NCBI GenBank assembly: GCA_964501985.1
Contig: CAZCVY010000047.1
Location: 1-41,086, forward strand
DNA: 41,086 nt
Direction of reading: 5' to 3'
Source of the DNA: Bog-366 sp964501985
Lineage (GTDB): Bacteria; Acidobacteriota; Terriglobia; UBA7540
The notes under the pieces are model-generated. The model ran no database searches. It was not told the DNA's origin and saw nothing but the letters and a program-made list of their open reading frames with translations. Shown one piece after another: positions 1-8,510 of the stretch; the stretch's first letter is position 1, and each line of letters opens with the position of its first letter. Made by a program: the position numbers and the translations under genes.

Positions 1-1274
1 GCATCAGCGACGAGCACATGCAGCGGATCCTGCAGACTGAATTCGGCGGCATGAACGAAGGCCTCGGTAACCTCTATGCCCTAACGGGGAAACGCGAATA
101 CTTGGACTTGGCGGGGCGATTCGAAAAGAATATGTTCCTTGACCCGCTGGCGGAGCACCGTGACGAGTTGAAGGGAATTCACGCGAACACGCATATCCCC
201 CAGGTCATCGGGGCGGCGCGCCGCTACGAGCTTACCGGCGAGAGTCGCTATCACGAAATCGCGGCCTTTTTCCTGCGCACGATAACGAACGACCGAATCT
301 ACTGCACGGGCGGCACCAGCAACGACGAATACTGGCAAACGCGCCCCGGGAACCTGTCGACGGAGCTTGGAAAAGTCACGGAAGAGTGTTGCTGCGGCTA
401 CAACATGCTCAAGCTGGCGCGCCACGTGTACGGATGGACGGCAGACCCTCGCGTGATCGACTACTACGAGCGAACGCTATTCAATAGCCGGCTAGGAACG
501 CAAAACGTCGGAGATGGCGGGATGAGTTATTTCCTGCCCCTCGGTTCAGGATATTGGAAATATTTCAATTCGCCCTATAACTCATTTTGGTGTTGCACTG
601 GGACCGGCGTCGAGGAATATGCCAAGACCGCCGACACGATCTACTTTCATGACGAGCGCAACATCTACGTGAATCTGTTTATCGCGTCGGAGGTGGACTG
701 GCCGGAAAAGGGCGTGCGGCTGGAACAACAAACCAATTTTCCCGAGGAAGAGGGCACAACCCTGGTGTTTCACACCGAGCGGCCAATTGATCTGACGCTC
801 AACATCAGAATTCCATGGTGGGCCACGAGTGGCGGAACGATTAGGCTGAATGGAACAGCATTGCCGGCATTTGCAAGTCCCAGTAGCTATTTGACGCTGG
901 GCCAAACTTGGAAAGAAGGCGACCGCGTAGAGGTCCGTCTTCCCATGAGCCTCCGGGTTGAGATTTTGCCTGGCGATGCTACCCAGCAAGCCGCGATGTA
1001 TGGCCCGTTGGTTCTGGCGGGACGACTGGGTCGAGAGGGTCTGACGAAGACGATGTTCTACCCGGAATACGCAACCGTCCCGCACGGCGACGCGATTCCT
1101 GTGCCCGCCATCGCGACAAGCTCCATTGACCCGGTCGGTTGGCTGAAAGCTGTCGCCGGCCAACCGCTGACCTTCCAGACCGTGGGACAGGAAAAGCAAA
1201 TCAGTTTGGTCCCGCTCTATCGATTGTTCGGGGAGCGGTACGCGGTGTATTGGAAAAGGACCTCGGCAGCTTAA
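1..1274 (+). CDS. GH127 (DUF1680) beta-L-arabinofuranosidase-like glycosidase, 5' truncated by window edge
   Basis: The reading frame is already open at the left edge (first full codon at position 3), so the N-terminal part lies outside the window; the first internal ATG is at 18. About 420 residues are visible. They match GH127: the TEFGGMNE and HANTHIP segments, a GGTSNDEYW motif whose Glu corresponds to the family acid/base, an E-x-C followed by further Cys (EECCCGYNMLKL), and FWCCTGTG, whose adjacent cysteines include the family's nucleophile and Zn ligands. The C-terminal part looks like the beta-sandwich domain (VRLPMSLRVE, MYGPLVLAGRLG). Known members remove L-arabinofuranose from plant glycans. 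The enzyme is probably exported, but its signal peptide is outside the window. Stop TAA is at 1272. Family call is firm; substrate is not shown. Confidence 0.88.
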   Translation, partial: ISDEHMQRILQTEFGGMNEGLGNLYALTGKREYLDLAGRFEKNMFLDPLAEHRDELKGIHANTHIPQVIGAARRYELTGESRYHEIAAFFLRTITNDRIYCTGGTSNDEYWQTRPGNLSTELGKVTEECCCGYNMLKLARHVYGWTADPRVIDYYERTLFNSRLGTQNVGDGGMSYFLPLGSGYWKYFNSPYNSFWCCTGTGVEEYAKTADTIYFHDERNIYVNLFIASEVDWPEKGVRLEQQTNFPEEEGTTLVFHTERPIDLTLNIRIPWWATSGGTIRLNGTALPAFASPSSYLTLGQTWKEGDRVEVRLPMSLRVEILPGDATQQAAMYGPLVLAGRLGREGLTKTMFYPEYATVPHGDAIPVPAIATSSIDPVGWLKAVAGQPLTFQTVGQEKQISLVPLYRLFGERYAVYWKRTSAA

Positions 1275-1297
1275 TGTGAAGAGAGGAGATGGGCTGC

Positions 1298-3079
1298 ATG
1301 AATTGGTTTCTATCCGCACTGGTCGCAGTTTCGTTCGCGATGGCTGTCGTGTCTCAGGCGCCGAACGAAGATTCCACAGCCGCGCGCCGGGAGCGCCTGA
1401 AGACTGCGCTCCAGGACGAGTGGGAACACACGATGCGGGCTTATCCCGAGTTTGCCACGGCGGTGGGTGACAATCGATATAACGATCGCCTCGGCGACAA
1501 CTCGCCGGAGTTCTACGCCGCCGAGGTCGAGCACGCCCAGCATGCGCTCCAGACCTTTGAGTCGATTGACACCGGCGGATTTCCAGAGCAGGAGCGATTG
1601 AGCAGGGATTTGATGATTCGCAGTCTGCGCGAACAAATCGAAGGCGCACAATTCAAGGATTGGGAAATGCCGGTCGACCAGATGAATGGACTGCAAGTGG
1701 GAATGGCGAGCTTGCCCTCAGGCACAACTTTCCGGACCGCGAAAGACTATCGGGATTACGTTTCCCGCCTGCGCCAGATACCACGAGTCTTTGAGCAGGC
1801 GACTCAAAATATGCAGGCGGGAATGCGTGACCATCTGATGCAGCCCCGCTACCTGTTGGAGAAGGCTACCCTCCAGGCAGAGGATATCGCCGGGAAGCCA
1901 GTGGAGAAGAGTCCCTTCGCTCAGCCTGTGGACAAGTTTCCAGCAGGTATTTCCTCAGCGGAGCAAAAGACTTTGCGCGAGTCCGTGATGGCTGTGGTCA
2001 GGGAGAATGTGGCCCCAGCTTACGCGCGGCTGGCGGAATTTCTCGGAACGGAATACGCGCCGCACGGCCGTAGCGAATACGGCATCTGGGCGCTGCCCGA
2101 TGGCGACGCCCGCTATCGCTTCGACATCAAGCAAATGACCACCACGAATTTGGGGCCCGAGGAGATCCACGAGATGGGGCTCAAGCAGGTGGCGGAGATC
2201 GAAGCCGAGATGCTGACGCTCGCCCGCCAGCAGGGTTACAACGATTTGCCCAGTTTCAATGAACACATTCGAAAAGACCCAAAGCTGTATGGGACCTCGG
2301 GTGAGCAGATTCTGGGTTTATACAAGCGTTACACGGATCAGATGTATGCCAAGCTTCCGCAATTGTTCGGCCGCTTGCCGAAGAACAAACTCATCGTCGT
2401 GCCCATGGAGGCGTTTCGCGCGGCCAATGCCGTCCCTGCCGACTATTCGATCGGCGCTGGTGACGGATCTCGCCCGGGTCGGATCAACGTGAACGAGTAC
2501 GACCCGACGCATCGACTGCTCCTGAACGTGGAGGCCATCGCCTACCATGAGGGCATCCCCGGCCACCATCTGCAATTCTCGATTGCCCAGGAGCAGACGG
2601 ACCTGCCTCCTTTCCGCCGATTCTCCTCTTACAATGCTTACTCCGAAGGATGGGCGTTCTATGCTGAGCGGCTGGGAAAGGAAGTGGGTTTCTACCAAGA
2701 CCCCTACAGCGAGTACGGACGACTCGAAAATGAAATGTGGCGATCACTGCGCCTGGTGGTGGATACCGGCGTGCACGCGCAGCACTGGCCACGCCAGCAA
2801 ATGGTGAACTTCTTCCGCCAACACACCGCAATGGACGAACAGAATATCGAAACGGAAGTTGACCGTTACATTTCCTGGCCCGGGCAAGCGTTGGCCTATA
2901 AGCTGGGACAGATGAAAATCCTCGAGTTGCGTGAGCGCGCCCGCCACCAACTTGGCGACCGCTTCGATCTGCGCGCTTTCCACGACGCCGTGCTGGGCGA
3001 TGGACCGTTGCCCTTGGATGTCCTCGAGGAGAACATGGACCGTTGGATTGGCGCGCAAAAGGGAGGGAGGCCGAACTAA
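1298..3079 (+). CDS. Secreted DUF885 family putative metallopeptidase
   Basis: This is a protein of about 593 residues with an N-terminal hydrophobic signal (MNWFLSALVAVSFAMAVVSQA). I chose ATG 1298 over the in-frame ATG at 1289, because the SD sequence GAGAGGAG (1281-1288) abuts 1289 but lies 9 nt from 1298. DUF885 hallmarks are present: the HEGIPGHH motif around residues 416-424, similar to a zinc-peptidase HExxH helix, followed by a SEGWAFYAERLGKE segment, and a C-terminal region ending in a predicted helical SWPGQALAYKLG stretch. DUF885 proteins are thought to be metal-dependent carboxypeptidases, but few have been tested. It starts 23 nt after the GH127 stop on the same strand and could be cotranscribed with it. 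It converges with the exporter operon. Confidence 0.85.
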   Translation: MNWFLSALVAVSFAMAVVSQAPNEDSTAARRERLKTALQDEWEHTMRAYPEFATAVGDNRYNDRLGDNSPEFYAAEVEHAQHALQTFESIDTGGFPEQERLSRDLMIRSLREQIEGAQFKDWEMPVDQMNGLQVGMASLPSGTTFRTAKDYRDYVSRLRQIPRVFEQATQNMQAGMRDHLMQPRYLLEKATLQAEDIAGKPVEKSPFAQPVDKFPAGISSAEQKTLRESVMAVVRENVAPAYARLAEFLGTEYAPHGRSEYGIWALPDGDARYRFDIKQMTTTNLGPEEIHEMGLKQVAEIEAEMLTLARQQGYNDLPSFNEHIRKDPKLYGTSGEQILGLYKRYTDQMYAKLPQLFGRLPKNKLIVVPMEAFRAANAVPADYSIGAGDGSRPGRINVNEYDPTHRLLLNVEAIAYHEGIPGHHLQFSIAQEQTDLPPFRRFSSYNAYSEGWAFYAERLGKEVGFYQDPYSEYGRLENEMWRSLRLVVDTGVHAQHWPRQQMVNFFRQHTAMDEQNIETEVDRYISWPGQALAYKLGQMKILELRERARHQLGDRFDLRAFHDAVLGDGPLPLDVLEENMDRWIGAQKGGRPN

Positions 3080-3221
3080 TCATTAGGCCTCCGGACCGCT
3101 TATCCCGCAGGAACCTTCTGAATCGGAGACGACACACAATCCGCAGCATCAGCGTAATCCGCTCGAAGTTCCGAGGCTGATTTCGCGGCAGCACGACAGA
3201 TCATTTCGCGCCAGCACACAC

Positions 3222-4370
3222 CTACTCCAGGGATTTGTGAAAACGCAGGATACTGATGGTTAGAAGGAAGGCTGCAATGCCTGCAAGCGCGGCGATCTGC
3301 GGCCACAGCACATCAATCCCGACTCCCTTCAAGTAGACACCACGAAGGATGACCATCACGTGGAGCAAGGGATTGGCGAGGCCGATTTTTTGAAGCACAG
3401 GGGGCATGCTGGCGACGGGGGTGCCGAACCCGGAAAGCGTGATCATTGGCATTGTGAAGAAGAAGGAAGCGATCATGGCCTGTTGCTGGTTGGCCGAGAC
3501 CGTAGAGAGGAACAAGCCCAAGCCCAAACCTGCCAGGATGAAGACCACTAACCCCAAAGTCAGGACCCACAAGCTCCCGCGAAACGGTACGCGGAACCAA
3601 AACGTTCCGACCACGGCAATAAGTGTGGCATCAACGCAGCCGACCAGGAAAAAGGGAATGGTTTTTCCCAGGATGAACTCCCAACGGCGAATGGGGGTGA
3701 CCATGATTTGCTCGAGAGTACCGATTTCCCGCTCCCGCACTACGGCGAAAGCAGTGAGCATCATGACCAGGATCAATAGGACGTTGCCGATGACTCCGGG
3801 GACGAAATACCACTGGCTTTCGAGTCCGGCATTAAACCACGGGCGGACCTCAAGGCCGACTTGCGGCAGTGATGAGGCCTTTTGCGGCGCCGTGCGCTGC
3901 ATTTGGTCAAGTTGGAAGTCCTGGCTGAACCGTGCGCCGATCTGGTTGATGTAACCCAGCGCGACGAGGGCCGTATTCGAGTTGGAACAGTCCACCAACA
4001 CTTGCACGGTCGCACCCTGGCCGTTGCGCAGGCGCTGAGCGAATCCTGAATCGATTTGCATCGCGGCCAAAACATCGCCTCGCTCGAGTCCGTCGCTAAG
4101 ATCCGCGTGCCGGTTGGCATAATCGCTCAAGTGGAAGTAACGGCTGGAGGAAAAGCGCGCCACCAATTCGCGGCTCTCTTGGGTATTATCCCGGTCGAGC
4201 ACCGAGAGGGTCACATTTTTCACATCAAGGGTGGCCGCATAGCCAAAGACCAACATTTGGACGAGCGGTGGGCCGAAAAGCAGCCAGCGCATGTGCGGGT
4301 CACGCAGCGTCTGGATGAACTCCTTCTTCACCATGTTACCGATGCGCCGAAGAGAAGCGGTCAGTTTCAT
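3222..4370 (-). CDS. ABC-2 type exporter permease (YbhR/YbhS-like), last gene of the pump operon
   Basis: This 382-residue permease has the ABC2_membrane_3 layout: an N-terminal cytoplasmic stretch, one membrane helix, a long periplasmic domain (roughly residues 50-170), then five closely spaced helices in the C-terminal half. I take the start at 4370 because its ATG overlaps the stop of the upstream permease (ATGA, 4367-4370) and is preceded by AGAGG. A longer open frame up to 4880 exists but lies inside the upstream gene. Segments such as VVREREIGTLEQIMVTPIRRWEFILGK match the conserved coupling region of YbhR/YhhJ-type permeases. It probably forms the membrane dimer with the neighbouring permease. 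Substrate is unknown; family relatives export cationic drugs or fluorescent dyes. Confidence 0.9.
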   Translation of the reverse strand: MKLTASLRRIGNMVKKEFIQTLRDPHMRWLLFGPPLVQMLVFGYAATLDVKNVTLSVLDRDNTQESRELVARFSSSRYFHLSDYANRHADLSDGLERGDVLAAMQIDSGFAQRLRNGQGATVQVLVDCSNSNTALVALGYINQIGARFSQDFQLDQMQRTAPQKASSLPQVGLEVRPWFNAGLESQWYFVPGVIGNVLLILVMMLTAFAVVREREIGTLEQIMVTPIRRWEFILGKTIPFFLVGCVDATLIAVVGTFWFRVPFRGSLWVLTLGLVVFILAGLGLGLFLSTVSANQQQAMIASFFFTMPMITLSGFGTPVASMPPVLQKIGLANPLLHVMVILRGVYLKGVGIDVLWPQIAALAGIAAFLLTISILRFHKSLE

Positions 4371-5500
4371 TCCAGCCTCTTTTGAAACGCGCGAGTTGCC
4401 CTGATGATCAAAAGCAGGGCGATAATAGCCAAGGAGATGATGTCCGCAGCCATAACCCGTACCGAGGTGCCCTTCAGAAATACGCTGCGCAGTATGGAAA
4501 CGTAGTAACGCGCCGGCAGGATGTGGGTTATCCATTGCACGACGACGGGCATTTGATCGATGGGGAAGATGAAGCCGGAAAGAAGGAACGTCGGAAGCAG
4601 GGTCACCAGCAGCGCCAACTGGCTGGCTGCGAGCTGAGTCTTGGCGGTGACCGAAAACAAATATCCCAGTGACAATACTACGATCAAAAACAGCGCCGAG
4701 CAGGCATACAGCACACTCCAACTTCCACGGAAGGGTACTTGGAACCACCAGATTGCCGCGGCGGCGCAGAGAGCTGTGTCCATCATTCCGATGACAAAGT
4801 AAGGAATCAGCTTTCCCATTTGTATTTCGAGTTTTCGTACGGGAGTGGCGATCAACTGCTCCATGGTGCCGCGCTCCCACTCGCGGGCGATGGTGAGCGA
4901 TGTCAGGAAGGCTCCCACGACGGCCATAACCATCGCCACCACGCCGGGCACGATATTCGACATGCTCTCCAGATCTTCATTGAACCAAGTCCGGGGCTGC
5001 AAGGTGACGTTGGGCGTCACAGAGGTCATTCCGTTCCGTTGCAGCCATTGGACCTGAATGTCTTGGGAGTACGTTTGGATGATGCTTAGCGCATAGCCCA
5101 TCCCGATGCTGGCCGTATTGCTGTCGCTGGCATCGAGCAATGCCTGTACCGACGCCTGCCCGCGAGAGTGCATGTACTCGGAGAACTGCGGCGGAACCAC
5201 CACGGCCACTGAGCAGGCTCCGTGGTTAATCTGCTCCAAGACGTCTTGGTAGTTCTCCGCAACGTGGACGATTGAAAAATACTCGGTGCCCTGGAAGCAC
5301 TTCAACAGATCCTGGCTGAACTGTGTTCCGTCCCGGTCGTAAACACAGAGGGGGATGTGCTTGATATCCAGATTCACTCCGTAGCCGTAAATAACAAGCT
5401 GCACGACCGGCATGGCGAAGATCACCAGGAGACTGAGAGGATCGCGCCAGATCTGGATGACCTCTTTGCGCATCATGGCGAAAATGCGGCGCAGGCTCAT
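4367..5500 (-). CDS. ABC-2 type exporter permease (YbhS-like)
   Basis: This 377-residue protein is a paralogue of the downstream permease with the same topology: TM1 near residues 25-45, a periplasmic domain, and a C-terminal five-helix bundle containing REWERGTMEQLIATPVRKLEIQMGK. It is the likely heterodimer partner in the inner membrane. The start codon overlaps the stop of the preceding ATPase gene by 4 nt (5497-5500), and its own stop overlaps the next start the same way, so the genes are probably translationally coupled. This fits a fixed 1:1 stoichiometry. Confidence 0.9.
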   Translation of the reverse strand: MSLRRIFAMMRKEVIQIWRDPLSLLVIFAMPVVQLVIYGYGVNLDIKHIPLCVYDRDGTQFSQDLLKCFQGTEYFSIVHVAENYQDVLEQINHGACSVAVVVPPQFSEYMHSRGQASVQALLDASDSNTASIGMGYALSIIQTYSQDIQVQWLQRNGMTSVTPNVTLQPRTWFNEDLESMSNIVPGVVAMVMAVVGAFLTSLTIAREWERGTMEQLIATPVRKLEIQMGKLIPYFVIGMMDTALCAAAAIWWFQVPFRGSWSVLYACSALFLIVVLSLGYLFSVTAKTQLAASQLALLVTLLPTFLLSGFIFPIDQMPVVVQWITHILPARYYVSILRSVFLKGTSVRVMAADIISLAIIALLLIIRATRAFQKRLE

Positions 5501-6453
5501 GCGGCTCTCTCCGGTTTGGACTCACGAGAGGCCGTGAGATTAACGAATACATCTTCGAGGCTGGGATGAATTTGCTCGAGCCTCCCCAGCTTCAGCCCGC
5601 GGGCTTCGAGGGCGGCACGGATTCCCGGCAACGCCGCTTGGGCGTCGACCACGGCGGCATGCAGGCTGCTACCGAATACCGCGGCGTCGAGGACCCCGGG
5701 CGCCTGGCTCAGAGCCTCCAATCCCGGCCCCAGCGGTTCGCATTCCACCAATACGAGTTGACCCTTCATTGACCGAGTTTTCAGTTCCGTGGGCGTGCCC
5801 ATGGCCACGATGCGTCCGCGATCGATCAGCACCAGGCGATTGCAGTATTCCGCCTCGTCCATGTAGTGAGTGGTGACGAACACCGTGATGCCCTCGCTCA
5901 CCATCTGCTGAATCAATTCCCAGAATTTTCGGCGCGACACGGGGTCAACGCCCGAAGTGGGCTCATCAAGAAAGACGATGGGAGGACGGTGTAGTACTGC
6001 GCACCCAAGTGCCAACCGTTGTTTCCACCCAACGGCCAGTTCGCGAGTAAGGGTTTCCTCACGGCCCTCCAGCCCCGCCATGTGAAGGGCCCAACCCAGA
6101 CGCTCGGGAAGAGCCTTGGTGGGCACACTATATAACCCGGCAAAAAAGCGGAGATTCTCGATGACTTTCAAATCGTTATAGAGGGAAAATTTCTGCGACA
6201 TGTAGCCAATTTGTTCGCGCACCGCTTCCGGCTGTTTGGCAACGTCAACTCCTGCCACGCGCGCGAGGCCGGAAGTGGGCCGGAGCAGGCCGCAGAGAAT
6301 CCGGATAGTGGTGGACTTGCCCGCGCCGTTCGGCCCGAGGAAGCCAAAGATCTCGCCCCGATGCGCCTGGAAGCTGATGCTATCCACCGCGACAAAAGTT
6401 CCGAAGCGTTTGGTCAAGCTTTCGACCGTCACAGAGGCTTCAGTTCCATTCAT
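5497..6453 (-). CDS. ABC transporter ATPase with degenerate signature motif (YbhF second-half equivalent)
   Basis: This 318-residue nucleotide-binding subunit has Walker A GPNGAGKSTT (about residues 39-48), Walker B VFLDEPTSGVDP and an intact switch histidine (TTHYMDEAE). The expected LSGGMKQ signature is altered to LAVGWKQ. A C-terminal DUF4162-like tail follows the ATPase core. It overlaps both neighbours by 4 nt. In E. coli YbhF two such domains are fused in one chain; here they are separate genes of equal length. Paired with the upstream ATPase, it should supply the Walker and switch residues of the complete hydrolysis site (see findings). Confidence 0.93.
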   Translation of the reverse strand: MNGTEASVTVESLTKRFGTFVAVDSISFQAHRGEIFGFLGPNGAGKSTTIRILCGLLRPTSGLARVAGVDVAKQPEAVREQIGYMSQKFSLYNDLKVIENLRFFAGLYSVPTKALPERLGWALHMAGLEGREETLTRELAVGWKQRLALGCAVLHRPPIVFLDEPTSGVDPVSRRKFWELIQQMVSEGITVFVTTHYMDEAEYCNRLVLIDRGRIVAMGTPTELKTRSMKGQLVLVECEPLGPGLEALSQAPGVLDAAVFGSSLHAAVVDAQAALPGIRAALEARGLKLGRLEQIHPSLEDVFVNLTASRESKPERAA

Positions 6454-7406
6454 GATGGTTTCGCCTCCTCGGCAGCCTCGGGTTTGGTCTCCACGGCCGA
6501 TACAAACAAGTCCTCAATCGTCGGCGATACAGGTTGAACGGAATCGTAGCTGATTCCTGCGGAATCCATCTGTGCGCGCAGCTCCGGCAATCGTCGGCCG
6601 GCATCGTCCACGAACAGATGGACGCGGTCGCCCACCAGCAACGCGCTGCGCACTCCCGGGGCGCCCACCAATGACGCGCGCACTTGCTCGGGATGCGTCG
6701 CGTGCACGGCCAAAATCTCACCAGGGAATCGGCGCTTCAATTCCTCAGGCCGGTCGCAAAACAGCATTCGGCCCTGGTGCAGCAGGCCTACGCGATGGCA
6801 GCGCTCCGCTTCGTCGAGGTAGGATGTGGAAGTGAGAATGGCCACGCCCTCGGCCACCAGGGAATAGAGAATGCGCCAGAAATCCCGCCGTGATACCGGG
6901 TCGACACCGTTGGTCGGCTCATCGAGCAGAATCACTTTGGGCGTGTGAATCAGGGCGCAAACTAAGCCGAGCTTTTGCTTCATTCCACCGGAGAGATTCC
7001 CGGCGAGCCGGTTCCGGAAGTCACCGAGTCCCGCCGCCGACAATAATTCCTGGGAGCGTTGCATCCGCTGCTTACGGTGAACGCCAAACAGGTCCGCATA
7101 AAATCGAATGTTTTCGTCGACTGTCAGATCCTCATAAAGGCCGAACCGCTGTGACATGTAGCTCAGAAGCGACTTGGCGCCTTCTGGGTCGCGCACGACG
7201 TCGCAGCCGGCGATCGTGACCGAACCCGAATCGGTTCCCATCACGCCCGAAAGCATCCGGAGCGTGGTGGTTTTGCCGGCGCCATCGGGCCCGACGAGCC
7301 CAAAAATCTCTCCTGCGAATACTTCAAAGCTGAGACCGTCGACGGCGCGCACTTTGCCAAAATGCTTGCTCAAGGAAGAGACGATGATGGCCGGTGATAA
7401 ATCCAT
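6450..7406 (-). CDS. ABC transporter ATPase lacking the switch histidine (YbhF first-half equivalent)
   Basis: This 318-residue ATPase has Walker A GPDGAGKTTT, a canonical signature LSGGMKQK and Walker B ILLDEPTNGVDP. At the H-loop the sequence reads STSYLDEAE, so the catalytic-switch His is replaced by Ser. It begins 10 nt after the stop of the adaptor gene and overlaps the next ATPase by 4 nt. The complementary defects of the two ATPases suggest an obligate heterodimer. Confidence 0.93.
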   Translation of the reverse strand: MDLSPAIIVSSLSKHFGKVRAVDGLSFEVFAGEIFGLVGPDGAGKTTTLRMLSGVMGTDSGSVTIAGCDVVRDPEGAKSLLSYMSQRFGLYEDLTVDENIRFYADLFGVHRKQRMQRSQELLSAAGLGDFRNRLAGNLSGGMKQKLGLVCALIHTPKVILLDEPTNGVDPVSRRDFWRILYSLVAEGVAILTSTSYLDEAERCHRVGLLHQGRMLFCDRPEELKRRFPGEILAVHATHPEQVRASLVGAPGVRSALLVGDRVHLFVDDAGRRLPELRAQMDSAGISYDSVQPVSPTIEDLFVSAVETKPEAAEEAKPS

Positions 7407-7416
7407 AACATCCTAA

Positions 7417-8403
7417 CTACTGCACTTTAATATCGACATCGGCCGGCATTCCCGGCTTTAGCTCTTGGCGGGGATTATCCAGATCCACTTTGACTCGGTA
7501 GACCAACGTCACACGTTCCTTTTCGGTCTGCACGCTCTTAGGCGTGAATTCGGCCTCCGAAGAGATGAAGGAGACGCGCCCAGGATAGACCTTGTCTGGA
7601 AATGTATCCGTGCGCACGTCAACTGTCTGGCCCCAATGGACCTTGCCGAGGTCTGTCTCCGGCACATACACGCGGACCCACAGATGGTCCAGGTCGCCTA
7701 GCGTCACGATGGGCGTGCCGGGTGATACGACCTCTCCCAACTCGGCCTGCCGCACTAGGACCACGCCATTGAAGGGTGCGCGTAGCACTGTGTACGTCAA
7801 ACGAATATGAGACATGCTCACCGTCTGTGTGGCTTGGTGAACATTGGCGCGGTCAACCTCCAACTCTTCCTTGCGCGTTCCTTCCACGAGTTCGTTGTAG
7901 ATTTGCTGGTCGCGATCATAGGTATCCTGCGCCCGCGTGACATTGGTGGCGGCCTGGTCGCGCGTTTGACCCGGAATTTCGTCCTTCTCATAGAGCGCCT
8001 GGTAGCGGGCGAAATCCTTTTGTTTCTGATCGAGGTCGGCTTGAGCGTCGAGCATCGAGAGTTTGGCTGCCTCGATATCCTGCGCGCGGCTGCCCGCGAG
8101 GCCCAAAGCGAGTTGCCGATTGCGGAGGCGGGCCGTCGCGTCGTCCACGGCCACCTGTTGCCGGTAATCGTCATTATCAAGCCGAGCCACCAAGTCGCCG
8201 CCTTTCAGGGTCATGCCTTCATCCACGGGCAGAGCGATGATGCGTCCGGTCACTTTGAAACTGACCAAACTTTCGTGCGCTTCAATATTTCCTGACAGCT
8301 TGAGGACATTTTCACTGGTGGGCTTGCGGAACCACTGCGGATGGTAATATGCCACTGCGCCACCAATCACCAAAAGCAGAATGAGCGGAATCACGCGTTT
8401 CAT
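7417..8403 (-). CDS. HlyD-family periplasmic adaptor (YbhG-like)
   Basis: This 328-residue membrane-fusion protein has an N-terminal anchor or uncleaved signal (MKRVIPLILLLVIGGAVAYY), a first half-lipoyl motif around residues 40-75, a long coiled-coil hairpin rich in Ala, Gln, Asp and Lys (about 80-200), a second lipoyl half (LRAPFNGVVLVRQAELGEVVSPG) and a beta-barrel with the YbhG-type FISSEAEFTPKSVQT segment. It would bridge the inner-membrane ABC complex to the TolC-like channel encoded just upstream. GAGG lies 11 nt before the ATG. About 107 nt separate it from the TolC gene; I see no clear terminator there. Confidence 0.92.
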   Translation of the reverse strand: MKRVIPLILLLVIGGAVAYYHPQWFRKPTSENVLKLSGNIEAHESLVSFKVTGRIIALPVDEGMTLKGGDLVARLDNDDYRQQVAVDDATARLRNRQLALGLAGSRAQDIEAAKLSMLDAQADLDQKQKDFARYQALYEKDEIPGQTRDQAATNVTRAQDTYDRDQQIYNELVEGTRKEELEVDRANVHQATQTVSMSHIRLTYTVLRAPFNGVVLVRQAELGEVVSPGTPIVTLGDLDHLWVRVYVPETDLGKVHWGQTVDVRTDTFPDKVYPGRVSFISSEAEFTPKSVQTEKERVTLVYRVKVDLDNPRQELKPGMPADVDIKVQ

Positions 8404-8510
8404 GACTTGTTAACCTCGTCGTCCAGACTCTTATAACTGTTCCTCACAACTTCCCAGGTGGCAGAAGCGATGTGTTATCGCCTTCCGTGTGCCCGCTACC
8501 TGCCCACCCC

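Noticed and set aside
582..1649. 355-codon open frame on the minus strand across the GH127/DUF885 junction
   Set aside because: It spans two well-supported plus-strand genes and has low-complexity Arg/Pro/Ser content.
4371..4880. Longer N-terminus for the last permease (frame open to 4880)
   Set aside because: The extension lies entirely in the upstream permease gene; the ATGA overlap with AGAGG at 4370 gives the normal start.
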